Assembly: GCA_963764505.1 (NCBI GenBank)
Contig: CAVXSP010000001.1
Coordinates: 3,348,001 to 3,412,000 of the forward strand
Direction of reading: 5' to 3'
DNA: 64,000 nt
Origin: CAVXSP01 sp963764505
GTDB lineage: Bacteria; Acidobacteriota; Vicinamibacteria; Vicinamibacterales; SCN-69-37
Part shown: one piece after another, positions 1 to 8,505 of the stretch
Layout of the letters: each line of letters starts with the position of its first letter
How positions within the stretch are numbered: position 1 is the stretch's first letter
Notes under the pieces: generated by a model
Told to the model about the DNA's origin: nothing
Database searches by the model: none
Seen by the model: only the letters and a program-made list of their open reading frames with translations
Translations under genes and position numbers: made by a program

Positions 1-759
1 CCATTTTTCGAGCTGCTCGACGTCGCCCTGCACGAGGCCCACGCGAAACGGCTCGCCTTCCTTCGCGAGCCGGCCGTCGGCGACGCGCGTCATGCCGGCG
101 ATCGACAGCGCGACGAGCAGCGCCGCCACGGCGGCAGCGCCCCAGAGATGGATCCGTCGCCGGCTCGAGGCCACGGCAGCGGCCGCCGCTCCGACGAGCG
201 CGATGATCCAGGAGAGGCCGTAGACGCCGACGACGCTGGCCGACTGGACGATGGGCAGGACGCGCGCCTGCGACGTGCCCAGCAGGACCCAGGGGAATGC
301 GAAGCCGATCGTCGCGCGCAGCCATTCCGTGGCGACCCAGCAGAACGGCGCCAGCCACACGCCGCTGACCCCATGGGTGCGCACGGCGCGGGCCGTGAGG
401 AGCGCGAACAGCGCCGGATAAATCGCCTGCGAGGCGACCATCAAGGCCTCGACGACGAGCGCCACGGGCGTGGTCAGGCCGCCGTAGGCGGCGACGACGT
501 CCATGACCCAATACACGGTCCCGGTGAAGTAGACCGCGCCCGAGAGAAAGCCAAGCCAGACGATGCGTGCGCCCGGTCCCCATCGCGACCGCCGCGCCGA
601 GTCGGCATCGACGCTGCCGGCGGCCAGACGTCCGGGATCCCAGCGCCGCTGCTCGAGCACAATCGCGACGAGGAGCGGCGTCAGCGAGATCCAGGCGAAC
701 GCCGGGTGTCCGAACTTCGGGAAGCTGAAGACGAGGAGAAGGCCGGAGAGGACCGCTAG
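1..759 (-). CDS. lnt: Apolipoprotein N-acyltransferase, N-terminal part (cut by window edge)
   Basis: Inner-membrane enzyme that adds the third acyl chain to lipoproteins. The minus-strand frame reads VLSGLLLVFSFPKFGHPAFA, then multi-spanning hydrophobic helices including FCWVATEWLRATIGFAFPWV, which is characteristic of Lnt, and reaches the start of the nitrilase-like periplasmic domain (FRVGLVQGDVEQLEKW) where the window ends. It overlaps the end of the SPOR gene. No ATG, GTG or TTG lies in frame ahead of the first membrane helix, so the start is unresolved: either an unusual start codon or a small indel. The end coordinate is the last codon that looks like protein, not a proven start. Family call is firm. 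Confidence 0.82.
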
Positions 760-1406
760 CGCTTGAGTAACGGCTTGTACCCCTCGGTCGCGAGTGTCTT
801 CAGCATGCGATCGGCGTCCGCTCGCGCCGGATACGGCCCGACACGGACCTTGTAGCGGGGACCTGGCGTCGCGGCCGGTTCCGTGAACACGAATGCGGGA
901 TAGCCCTTGCCCCGCAGCTTGGCCGCTTCACTGGCGGCGACGCCGCTGGCGGTGAACGCGCCGACCTGCACGACCCACCCGCTCGCAGCCGCGGCGGCGC
1001 TCGGCGCGGGAGCCGATTCGGCCGGTCGTGGCGGCGGCGCGGCAGCCTGCTCCGGGCGCGCCTTCGCCGGATGGGAGGTGCGCTCGGCGGCCGGCGATGG
1101 CGGCGCCTCCGCGGCCGGTTCTTCGGCTGCCGGCGGCGGGGGCGCGATCTTCGACGGATCCTGTCCACCTTGAAGCGCCTGCGGATAGCTCAACTCGGCC
1201 GGGGTCGTCTCGGTCGGGGCCGGCGCTTCGGCGGCGGGCGGCGCCGCGCCGGGCATCTGCGCCGCCTGCGCGGAGACGGCCCGCATGTCGCGCCCGACCG
1301 ACACACCAAGGAGGAAGACGACGACGGTCAGGACAACGGCGCACATGAACAGAAACACGAGCTGCTTGCCGCTCAGTTGAATCTCGCGGAAGCTCTGGTC
1401 AGGCAT
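756..1406 (-). CDS. SPOR-domain membrane protein (DedD/FtsN-like)
   Basis: 216 aa. A short cytoplasmic stretch is followed by one membrane helix (about residues 16-38, LVFLFMCAVVLTVVVFLLGV), a long Pro/Ala/Glu-rich linker, and a C-terminal SPOR domain (about 140-216) with VVQVGAFTASGVAASEAAKL and YKVRVGPYPARADADRML. SPOR domains bind denuded septal peptidoglycan, so a division-site or envelope role is likely. The arrangement (bitopic, disordered linker, SPOR) matches DedD/FtsN-type proteins, but no FtsN-specific motif is seen. It lies between lnt and a TPR gene on the same strand; the stop overlaps the lnt frame. Confidence 0.85.
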   Translation of the reverse strand: MPDQSFREIQLSGKQLVFLFMCAVVLTVVVFLLGVSVGRDMRAVSAQAAQMPGAAPPAAEAPAPTETTPAELSYPQALQGGQDPSKIAPPPPAAEEPAAEAPPSPAAERTSHPAKARPEQAAAPPPRPAESAPAPSAAAAASGWVVQVGAFTASGVAASEAAKLRGKGYPAFVFTEPAATPGPRYKVRVGPYPARADADRMLKTLATEGYKPLLKR

Positions 1407-1440
1407 CGAGTTGACGGAATTCTAGCACGCGAATCCGGCG

Positions 1441-3096
1441 CTATCGGCTCGTCCGGGCGAGCAGCGCCTTGCCTTCGGGAGAATCGGGGCGCATCGCGAG
1501 CACGCGCTCCGCCTGCGCACGCGCGGCCGCCTTCTCGCCGGCCGCGAGCAAGGCAGTGCCGAGAGCGAGCCTGGCTTCGACCGATTCGCGGCACCAGATG
1601 GCGACCTTGAACTCGTCGGTCGCCTCCGGCAGCCGTCCGGCGCGCTCGTACAACCGGCCGAGGAGCAGATGCGGCTCGTCCTGATACGGCGACAGGTAGA
1701 TCGCCCGACGCAGCGCGTCAATCGCTTCGCGATCCCGCTTGGCCTCGAACAATCGCCGGCCTTCCTTGAGGTGAAAGTCGGCCACCTCCTGCTGCTCGCG
1801 CTGCATCGCATTGCCGTTGGTGAGGACGCGGCGCTCCGCCGCCTCGTCGAGCGCGCCCGGCAGGCGCTCGAGTCCCGAGGGCACCTGCCTGGGCGGCGCG
1901 CCAGCCGCCCCGCCGCCGCCGCCGAGCAGCGTGGCCAGGTCCAGTTCACGCTTCGCTTCGACGGACCTGCCGGTCGACGCGAGGAGGCTGCTCATCACCA
2001 GATGCGCGGCGCCGTCGGCCGCGTCGAACCTCACGGCCTGGCGCAGCCAGAAGAGCGCGGACGAGGTGTCCTGCGCGAGCGCGTACGCGTAGCCGAGATT
2101 GAACAGGTACTCCGTCTGCTCCGGTGCCTGGTCGACCGCCCTGCGGAACAGCGTCGTCGCCGAGGGGCCGTCTGCGTCCGCGCCCCGGCGGAGCTGCACG
2201 ACGCCGAGCGCGCTCGACAGCGCGGGCGACGGATGCTCCGCCTGGAGATCGCTCAGCGTCTTGAACGCCTCGTTCAGTCGGCCGAGCTCGATCAGCGACA
2301 GCCCCGCCAGGAATCGCGCCTTGTCCGCGAGCGGCGCATCGGACGGCACGTTCTTCGCGGCGGCGAGCGCCTTGGCATGGTCCCCTTCGTCCGTGTAGAC
2401 GCTCCAGAGCGCGACCAGCACCCGTCCGTCGCGGCGCGCACCATGGTAGGCGGCCTCGAGAAACTTCTGGCGCGTGGCCGGCGCGACGGCGATGAGCCCC
2501 TTGACGTAGCTCTCGAACACGTCCGGCGGCAGGGGCGGATCCTGTTCGGGCCGGGGGCTCGCCGCCGCGAGCGGACGGCCCGTCGCACGGGCAATCGATG
2601 ACGCCAGCCGCTCGACGACCGGAGACATCTCGCCGGTCGGACCCGCCTGCTGCACGTCGGCCAGCTGCTCGCCCCGATCCAGTCGAATGAGGCGGGCGCG
2701 GATCGTGAGTCGCGCGCCCGTATGGATTTCGCCGATGACGATCTCGGAGGCGCCCAGCAGCTCGCCGACCCGGATGGTCGTCGCGCGGGTGAGCGGCGAG
2801 AGCGACGGCAACTGGAGGCGTTCGAACGCGCCGACCCGCTCGTCGCGAGACACCGTCTGCAGGCCGAGCGCGTCGAGGTCCTCGGCCAGGAGAATGGCCG
2901 CGGCCTCCCCGAGCCAGGCGACACCGGCTCCTTCGGCCGCTGCCACCGAGTCCACCTGGACGGGGAACGGCATGACGAGCACGCGTGCGCCCGGCGGCGG
3001 GCCGGGCGCAGCCGCCTCAGGCCGCGCCGCGGGCCGAGAAACGGCGAGGGCCACTCCGATCATGATCGCGAGGAGAGGTGGCCGGGCGCGCATCAT
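1441..3096 (-). CDS. TPR-repeat protein with N-terminal FlgO/TolB-like domain
   Basis: 551 aa. The start is the ATG at 3096 because it overlaps the upstream stop (ATGA) and is followed by a signal-like hydrophobic segment (PPLLAIMIGVALAV). Residues about 40-190 (VLVMPFPVQVD, then LLAEDLDALGLQTVSRDERV and GASEIVIGEIHTG) look like the TolB-N/FlgO-type module seen in secreted TPR proteins that assess a variable number of components. The rest is a run of TPR-like helical pairs (FNLGYAYALAQDTSSALFWL, LLLGRLYERAGRLPEATDEF). Probably a periplasmic or outer-membrane scaffold. Partner unknown. Translationally coupled to the V4R-like gene. Confidence 0.75.
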   Translation of the reverse strand: MMRARPPLLAIMIGVALAVSRPAARPEAAAPGPPPGARVLVMPFPVQVDSVAAAEGAGVAWLGEAAAILLAEDLDALGLQTVSRDERVGAFERLQLPSLSPLTRATTIRVGELLGASEIVIGEIHTGARLTIRARLIRLDRGEQLADVQQAGPTGEMSPVVERLASSIARATGRPLAAASPRPEQDPPLPPDVFESYVKGLIAVAPATRQKFLEAAYHGARRDGRVLVALWSVYTDEGDHAKALAAAKNVPSDAPLADKARFLAGLSLIELGRLNEAFKTLSDLQAEHPSPALSSALGVVQLRRGADADGPSATTLFRRAVDQAPEQTEYLFNLGYAYALAQDTSSALFWLRQAVRFDAADGAAHLVMSSLLASTGRSVEAKRELDLATLLGGGGGAAGAPPRQVPSGLERLPGALDEAAERRVLTNGNAMQREQQEVADFHLKEGRRLFEAKRDREAIDALRRAIYLSPYQDEPHLLLGRLYERAGRLPEATDEFKVAIWCRESVEARLALGTALLAAGEKAAARAQAERVLAMRPDSPEGKALLARTSR

Positions 3097-3740
3097 GCGG
3101 CGATCGCCGGATCGACGACGACGGGCGCGTCGGAGAGGTCGAGCGAGATGACGCAGTGCGCGCCGTCGACGGCGTGGCACCGGTCGATGCGCGCCCGGAC
3201 CGCCACGCCGAACGCGGCGAGCGTGCCGGCGGCGAGCGCCATGTAGAACCCGCAGAGCGGCAGCCGCTGGGGCTCGCGCACCGCGCAGAAGACGGAATCG
3301 CGGATCTCGAGGCGCGCGTCGCCCCGGCCGACGCGCACCGACGTCCGGCTGCTGCTGCAGACGTGCCGCACGATTCTCGACGCAATGCGGAGAGCCGCCC
3401 GGGCGCGCCACGTCCGCGGCAGCAGCGCGATCAGACGACGCTCGGGCGCGGGCATGGCGGCAATCGTCCAGTCGGCCGCGAGCTGGCCCGCCCGGGCGAC
3501 GATCTCGGCGTAGGTCGGCTCCAGCCGCAGAAAGCCGAGCACCGCGGTCATCGGCGCCAGACCGATTCCACGGCCGCGCGGCGCGCCCGATCGCAGCCAT
3601 TCCTCGTAGAACTCGAGGCGATCGGGCGACAGGTCGCCGATGGCCTCGTGCAGGCCGGCCGTGAGCAGGCGACCGACGCGGTTCGACGCGGTTCTCCCGC
3701 CGTGGCGCTCGGCGCCACTCACGGCCGCCCCCGCGGGCAC
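3093..3740 (-). CDS. V4R-like (4-vinyl-reductase-type) domain protein
   Basis: 215 aa, GTG start (another GTG at 3722 is possible). The C-terminal part, LCGFYMALAAGTLAAFG followed by a Cys-containing strand (CHAVDGAHCVISLDL), resembles the V4R small-molecule/metal-binding fold. The N-terminal half (HEAIGDLSPDRLEFYEEWL, LGFLRLEPTYAEIVARAGQ) is helical and resembles the regulatory linker seen with this fold in acidobacterial proteins. No catalytic motif or DNA-binding domain is visible. Its stop overlaps the start of the downstream TPR gene, so the two are probably co-translated. Function unassigned; the fold call is from pattern only. Confidence 0.55.
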   Translation of the reverse strand: MPAGAAVSGAERHGGRTASNRVGRLLTAGLHEAIGDLSPDRLEFYEEWLRSGAPRGRGIGLAPMTAVLGFLRLEPTYAEIVARAGQLAADWTIAAMPAPERRLIALLPRTWRARAALRIASRIVRHVCSSSRTSVRVGRGDARLEIRDSVFCAVREPQRLPLCGFYMALAAGTLAAFGVAVRARIDRCHAVDGAHCVISLDLSDAPVVVDPAIAA

Positions 3741-3793
3741 ACCGGCGCCGCGCGGCGCGCCGCGCGCGCGTTCTTTGTCATGATGGTGCGCGA

Positions 3794-4378
3794 ATGGGCC
3801 TTCAACTCGCCGCCGCCATTCTCGCCGGCGGGCGCGCCCGCCGCTTTGGCGGGCGCGACAAGAGCCGGCTGCTCGTCCAGGGTCGTCCCATCATCAACCG
3901 ACAGCTGGACGTCCTGCAACAGCTTACCAGCCGAATCTTCATCGTCGCGCGCGAGAGGGCGCCCTTCACGGATCTCGGCGTGCCGGTGCACGTGGATCTC
4001 ATCGCCGACGCCGGCGCGCTGGGCGGCATCTACACGGCGCTCGAAACCGCCGACGCGGAGCGCGTGCTCACGGTCGGCTGCGATCTGCCGTTCCTGAATG
4101 TGGGACTCCTCGCGCGGCTGGCGGCGATCGCGGGGGAGCATGATGGCGCGTGGGTCCGCACCATCCGCGGCCCGGAACCCCTGCTCGCGTGCTACCGGCG
4201 ATCGGCGCGCGCGCAGATCCGGTCGCAGATCGAGGCGGGAGCGCTGAAGGCGTCCGATCTCGGATCCGTGCTGGATCTCGCCGAGCTCGGCGACCTCGAC
4301 GTGCAGCAGTTCGGCTCCGCCGAGCGTCTGCTGGCCAACGTCAACACGCCCGAGGACTACGACCGCGTGCGGGAGTAA
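3794..4378 (+). CDS. mobA: Molybdenum cofactor guanylyltransferase
   Basis: 194 aa, usual length for MobA. The nucleotide-binding signature LAAAILAGGRARRFGGRDKS is at residues 4-23, the conserved LGGIYTALE at about 76, and the metal-binding CDLPFLN at about 96 (VGCDLPF). The C-terminus has the family's LLANVNTPEDY. It transfers GMP to molybdopterin to form the bis-MGD cofactor. No molybdoenzyme or other moa/moe gene is in the window. It stands just ahead of argS on the same strand, 29 nt away, probably without functional linkage. Confidence 0.9.
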   Translation: MGLQLAAAILAGGRARRFGGRDKSRLLVQGRPIINRQLDVLQQLTSRIFIVARERAPFTDLGVPVHVDLIADAGALGGIYTALETADAERVLTVGCDLPFLNVGLLARLAAIAGEHDGAWVRTIRGPEPLLACYRRSARAQIRSQIEAGALKASDLGSVLDLAELGDLDVQQFGSAERLLANVNTPEDYDRVRE

Positions 4379-4407
4379 CGACGCCGACACGCTAACATGG
4401 TGTCGAC

Positions 4408-6417
4408 ATGATGCTTCCCGTTCACGCCGCCGTCCGCTCGCGCCTGCAGGACGCGCTGATGGCGGCCTTCGACCTGCCTCGCGCGGAGCAGCCCGCCATC
4501 GTGATCGAGACGCCTCCGTCCCGTGCCTTCGGAGACCTCGCGGTGCCGGTGGCGTTCGAACTGGCGCGACGGCTGCGCAAGGCCCCGCGCGCGATCGCCC
4601 AGACGCTGGCGGGCAGCATCGGCGCGATCGACGGCGTCGCGCGCGTCGAGGCGGCGCCGAACGGTTACTTGAACTTCTACCTCGATCGCGCCGCCTTCCT
4701 GATCTCACGGCTCGGCCCGGAGGGCGTGGGTGAGCGACCCGCGGGCGCGACGCCCCCCGAAAAAGTGGTCGTCGAGCACACCGCGATCAACCCGAACAAG
4801 GCGGCCCACGTGGGCCACCTGCGGAACGCGGCGCTCGGCGATACGCTCGTGCGGCTGCTGCGCTTCCAGGGCGCGCACGTCGAGGTGCAGAACTACATCG
4901 ACGATACGGGCGTGCAGGTGGCCGACGTTGTCGTCGGGTTCACCGAGATCGAGGGTCGAGACCTCGCGGCGGTGCGCGCCCTCGCCGCGGACCCGGCCGT
5001 CCGGTTCGACTACTACTGTTGGGATCTCTACGCCCGCGTCACGGAGTGGTACGAAGGCGACCCCGCGCGGCTCGCCATCCGGGCGCGTGCGCTGCACGCC
5101 ATCGAAGAGGGCGGGAACCCGCTCGCCGAGCTGGCTGCGGTCATCGCGGATCGCATCGTCCGCTGCCACATCCGCACCATGGGCAGGCTGAACGTCGGCT
5201 ACGACCTGCTGACCTGGGAGGGCGACATCCTGCGCCTGCACTTCTGGGCGACCGCGTTCGAGCAGCTCAAGGCGAGGGGGGCCGTGTTCCTGCAGGACGA
5301 AGGCCGTCTGAAGGGCTGCTGGGTGATGACCATCGAGGAACCCGAAAGCGCTGCCGTCGACGCCGAGAGCGAGCCCGACAACGAGCAGCGCGAGAAGGTG
5401 ATCGTGCGGTCCAACGGGACGGTCACCTACGTCGGCAAGGACATCGCCAATCAGTTCTGGAAGTTCGGTCTGCTCGGCCGCGACTTCGCGTACCGGGTCT
5501 TCGCCCGGCGCGACGGCTGCGTGCTCTGGGCGACGACGTCGGGCGCAGACGAGGTCCACGAGCACCCGGCATTCGGCCGGGCCTCCGCCGTCTACAACGT
5601 CATCGACTCGCGCCAGGCGTATCTGCAGCAGCTGCTGAAGCAGGCGCTCGTGGCCATGGGGTATGCCGGGCAGGCGGAGCGGTCGACCCATTTCTCGTAC
5701 GAGATGGTCGCGCTGACGCACGCCACGGCACGCGCGCTCGGCTTCGAGGCCGCCGCGAGCGCCGACAAGCCGTTCGTCGAGGTCTCCGGCCGGAAGGGGC
5801 TCGGCGTCAAGGCCGACGACCTGCTCGACCGGCTCGTCGAGACCGCCGCGCGCGAGGTCGCGTCGCGCAACCCCGAACTGGCCGGTGACGTCCGCCTCCG
5901 GATCGCGGAACAGATTGGCACCGCCGCGGTCCGCTACTTCCTGATCAAGTACTCCAGGGGCAAGGTGATCGCGTTCGACATCGACGAGGCACTGAGCTTC
6001 GAGGGCGAGACCGGGCCCTACCTGCAGTACGCGGTGGTGCGCGCCAACAACATCTTCGCCAAGCTGCGCGAGCGCGACGGGGTGGACGAGTCCGGCGTCG
6101 TGAAGCTCACCGAGACGGCGGGGCGCGATCCGATCGAGCAGGGCCCGGACGCCGAGGAGCTCTGGACGCTGGCGCTCGAGGCGGGGCGTCTCGACGAGGT
6201 CGTGGACGCCAGCGTGCGGTCGCTCGAGCCCGCGCTGCTCGCGAAATACGCCTTCGGGCTCGCGCAGGCGTTCAACGCCTTCTATCACCGACAGCAGATT
6301 CTGCGGGAGGAGCGGCTCGACGCGCGCGCGTGGCGCGCGGCGGCGGTTCTGTACGTGCGACGGCAGCTCACGCGCGCACTGGATCTGATGGGCTGCGACG
6401 TGCCGGCCAGGATGTGA
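4408..6417 (+). CDS. argS: Arginyl-tRNA synthetase
   Basis: 669 aa, longer than the usual 550-590. An N-terminal Add-1 domain (residues 1-95, ending PNGYLNFYLD) precedes the class I Rossmann fold with the HIGH-type motif in NPNKAAHVGHLRNA (about 126-139). The KMSK position is occupied by SGRKGLGVKADDLL. The C-terminal anticodon-binding helix bundle carries GETGPYLQYAVVRANNIF. ATG at 4408 is followed directly by a second ATG; either could be used. The extra length comes from insertions in the catalytic region (about 210-330, around EEPESAAVDAESEPDN). It charges tRNA-Arg in the cytoplasm. Confidence 0.95.
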   Translation: MMLPVHAAVRSRLQDALMAAFDLPRAEQPAIVIETPPSRAFGDLAVPVAFELARRLRKAPRAIAQTLAGSIGAIDGVARVEAAPNGYLNFYLDRAAFLISRLGPEGVGERPAGATPPEKVVVEHTAINPNKAAHVGHLRNAALGDTLVRLLRFQGAHVEVQNYIDDTGVQVADVVVGFTEIEGRDLAAVRALAADPAVRFDYYCWDLYARVTEWYEGDPARLAIRARALHAIEEGGNPLAELAAVIADRIVRCHIRTMGRLNVGYDLLTWEGDILRLHFWATAFEQLKARGAVFLQDEGRLKGCWVMTIEEPESAAVDAESEPDNEQREKVIVRSNGTVTYVGKDIANQFWKFGLLGRDFAYRVFARRDGCVLWATTSGADEVHEHPAFGRASAVYNVIDSRQAYLQQLLKQALVAMGYAGQAERSTHFSYEMVALTHATARALGFEAAASADKPFVEVSGRKGLGVKADDLLDRLVETAAREVASRNPELAGDVRLRIAEQIGTAAVRYFLIKYSRGKVIAFDIDEALSFEGETGPYLQYAVVRANNIFAKLRERDGVDESGVVKLTETAGRDPIEQGPDAEELWTLALEAGRLDEVVDASVRSLEPALLAKYAFGLAQAFNAFYHRQQILREERLDARAWRAAAVLYVRRQLTRALDLMGCDVPARM

Positions 6418-6421
6418 GTCG

Positions 6422-7720
6422 TCAGGCCGGGTCTCCGGCGTGGTCTGCCGCGAACAGCGCGACCACCTCGACGTGCGGCGTGTTGGGGAACAGATCGAAC
6501 GCCTCGATCGAGCGCAGTTCGTAGCCAGCGGCGACGAGCTTCAGCCCGTCTCTTGCGAGCGTCGGCGGGTCGCACGAGACGTACACGATTCGAGGCGCAC
6601 CCGCGGCCGCGAGGTGCGCCATCGCCGCAGGAGAGACGCCCGCCCGCGGCGGATCGAGCACGATGACGTCCGACCGCGGCCACTCGCCTCGACCGCCGAA
6701 GGCTTCGACCGCGAGCGACGCGACCTGGAGACGCGCGCCGTGAGCCTTCGCATTGAGCCGCAGATCCGCGACGCTGACCGGATCGCTCTCGACGGCGACG
6801 ACGCGGCTGCCGTGGGCGGCGAGGGCCACCGCGAACAGGCCGACGCCCGCGTAGAGGTCGAGACACCGCTCTCCCTCCCCGACCTCCAGGACGCGCCGCA
6901 CGAGCGCACCCAGAAGGAACCGGTTGCCCTGAAAGAACGATCCGGCCTGACGCCTCCACGTGACCGCCGGATCGATTGGCGGGCTGCCGCCGAACACGTC
7001 CGCGGCGGTATCGCTGACGCGGGCGCTTCCATCGACGACGACGGTCCGCAGCCCTTCGGCGCGCGTGACGCCCGTCACGCGCGGCAGCCGATCGACGCTG
7101 AGACGCAGCCCATGGAGACGTCCGGACACACGCGGCACGACGTGCAGCACGCGCTCGGTGGCCTCGACGTTCTCCGCGATGAGGATCTCGTCGACGTCCG
7201 CCAGCCGCGCGCCGAGACCGGCGGCGAGCGCGTCGGCCGCCGGCATCGCGTCCGGGTGCAGCTGCCCCGTCGGTCCGGGGTCGCACACGACGTGGGACGC
7301 CTCGCGGAAGAACCCGATCCGCCGGCCGCGAACGTGCAGGCGCGCGCGGAGCCGGTACCCCGACTCGGCCGAGGCCCGGACCACCGGCGCCTGCGGCAGC
7401 TCGATCCGGCCGATGCGACGGAAGGCATCCACGATGACGTCCGCCTTGAGCTGGAGCTGGCGCGGATAGCGGATGTGCGCGTAGTGCGCGCCGCCGCACG
7501 CGGGATCGCATGCGTGGGGGCGGCGGTCCTCACTCGGCTCGATCACCTCGACGGTGTCCGCCCACGCCATGCTGCGCGTCGCGCGCTCCAGCCGCGCCAG
7601 CACCCGCTCGCCCGGCACGGCCCCGGACACGAGGACGACGCGGCCGTCGTGGCGGGCCAGCATCCGCCCGCCGGCCACCGGCCGCTCAATCACCAGATCG
7701 AGGAGAGAAGGCTTTTCCAC
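6422..7720 (-). CDS. RlmD/TrmA-family (uracil-5-)-methyltransferase
   Basis: 432 aa from the GTG at 7720. An N-terminal TRAM domain (DLVIERPVAGGRM to about residue 65) precedes an SAM-binding Rossmann domain with LDLYAGVGLFAVALA, the PPRAGVSP loop, and the catalytic YVSCDPPTLARDG. It methylates U at C5 in rRNA or tRNA; the target cannot be told from sequence. The iron-sulfur ligand set typical of RlmD (C-x(n)-CGGC) reads HACDPACGGAHYAH, with Ala in place of the third Cys. An upstream reading of 20 more residues is just translated palindrome (7721-7780). The GTG start itself lies inside the palindrome at 7713-7809 and has no Shine-Dalgarno. Confidence 0.85.
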   Translation of the reverse strand: MEKPSLLDLVIERPVAGGRMLARHDGRVVLVSGAVPGERVLARLERATRSMAWADTVEVIEPSEDRRPHACDPACGGAHYAHIRYPRQLQLKADVIVDAFRRIGRIELPQAPVVRASAESGYRLRARLHVRGRRIGFFREASHVVCDPGPTGQLHPDAMPAADALAAGLGARLADVDEILIAENVEATERVLHVVPRVSGRLHGLRLSVDRLPRVTGVTRAEGLRTVVVDGSARVSDTAADVFGGSPPIDPAVTWRRQAGSFFQGNRFLLGALVRRVLEVGEGERCLDLYAGVGLFAVALAAHGSRVVAVESDPVSVADLRLNAKAHGARLQVASLAVEAFGGRGEWPRSDVIVLDPPRAGVSPAAMAHLAAAGAPRIVYVSCDPPTLARDGLKLVAAGYELRSIEAFDLFPNTPHVEVVALFAADHAGDPA

Positions 7721-7809
7721 AGGAGGGGGACGGGTCTCGATTTGTGGAAAACTCGGCCCCCAGGACCGAGTTTTCCACAAATCGAGACCCGTCCCCCTCC
7801 TGTGGAAAA
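7713..7809. repeat. Perfect 44-bp inverted repeat, 9-nt loop, with four TTTTCCACA motifs
   Basis: Arms 7713-7756 and 7766-7809 are exact reverse complements; loop 7757-7765 is CCCCCAGGA. TTTTCCACA occurs at 7713-7721 and 7771-7779 on plus, and as TGTGGAAAA at 7743-7751 and 7801-7809. These 9-mers fit the relaxed DnaA-box form TTWTNCACA. The element fills the gap between two minus-strand genes: the upstream gene's stop begins at 7810 and the downstream GTG start (7718-7720) is inside the arm. It looks like an intergenic palindromic repeat family member (possibly mobile); copies elsewhere cannot be checked here. Confidence 0.95.
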
Positions 7810-8466
7810 CTACCCGACGTCCAGGGTCGGGAGCCCGTAGAGGTCCCTGACGAAGCGATCGAGCGTGACGTCGATGGCGCGGCGCCAGGCGTCCTCGTCC
7901 AGGCGATCCCGAAAGGCGGCGAGATCCGTCGAGGCCGCCTTCGAGAGCGTGTCCATCGCCGGAGCGTCTGTCGCGGCACGGGCCGCGAGGAGCAGCCGCC
8001 CGTCCAGCGCCTGCAACTGCGCGGTCACCTCGCCGCGCGCGGGCCCGCGCGCCTTCGCCGCGACCTCCCGCAGCGCGGCCAGCTCCTCCAGCACTCCATC
8101 GATCGTCCGCAGGAACGGTTCCGGCAGGTCGAGCCGACCGGCCACGCGGCCCAGCCGGTCGATTGCGCGATCGATCCGCTTGACCGGCGACGGCGCGCGC
8201 CGGGACGCGGCGGGCTCGTCCGGCGGCTCATCGGCCGGACCCGTCCGCGGCACGCCCACCGCGCGCCGCCAGCTCTCGTAGATCTCCCGGACGTCGCTTT
8301 CGCAGAACTCGATCCGGAGCGGCCGACGCGCGCGGCCGAGCCGATGCCGCTCGGCCTTGACCTCGATGCCGCGGAAGACGATCGTCAGCGGGACGCCGGC
8401 CTCCGCCCACGAGCGCACGAGCTCGAAGCCGGCGCCCACGATGCGCACCAGGTGCCCGCCGTTCAC
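7810..8466 (-). CDS. Conserved hypothetical protein, function unknown
   Basis: 218 aa with a GTG start (an in-frame TGA lies 15 codons upstream, leaving only CTG as an earlier choice). The N-terminal 70 residues (HLVRIVGAGFELVRSWAEAG, PLTIVFRGIEVKAERHRL) form a small alpha/beta module; a charged Pro-rich linker follows; residues about 95-215 are helical with heptad-like Leu/Ala spacing (LDGRLLLAARAATDAPAMDT) and may be a coiled coil. No signal peptide, membrane helix or catalytic motif is seen. It follows birA by 39 nt on the same strand and its stop abuts the 44-bp palindrome. I do not recognise the family. Confidence 0.6.
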   Translation of the reverse strand: MNGGHLVRIVGAGFELVRSWAEAGVPLTIVFRGIEVKAERHRLGRARRPLRIEFCESDVREIYESWRRAVGVPRTGPADEPPDEPAASRRAPSPVKRIDRAIDRLGRVAGRLDLPEPFLRTIDGVLEELAALREVAAKARGPARGEVTAQLQALDGRLLLAARAATDAPAMDTLSKAASTDLAAFRDRLDEDAWRRAIDVTLDRFVRDLYGLPTLDVG

Positions 8467-8505
8467 GCGCGTCAGATGGTCCTCGACCTCGCGGCAGGAC
8501 CTGGC

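Noticed and set aside
7713..7809. Chromosomal replication origin
   Set aside because: Four DnaA-box-like 9-mers are present, but only inside a perfect palindrome. There is no dnaA, dnaN, rnpA, mnmG or parAB nearby and no AT-rich unwinding region.
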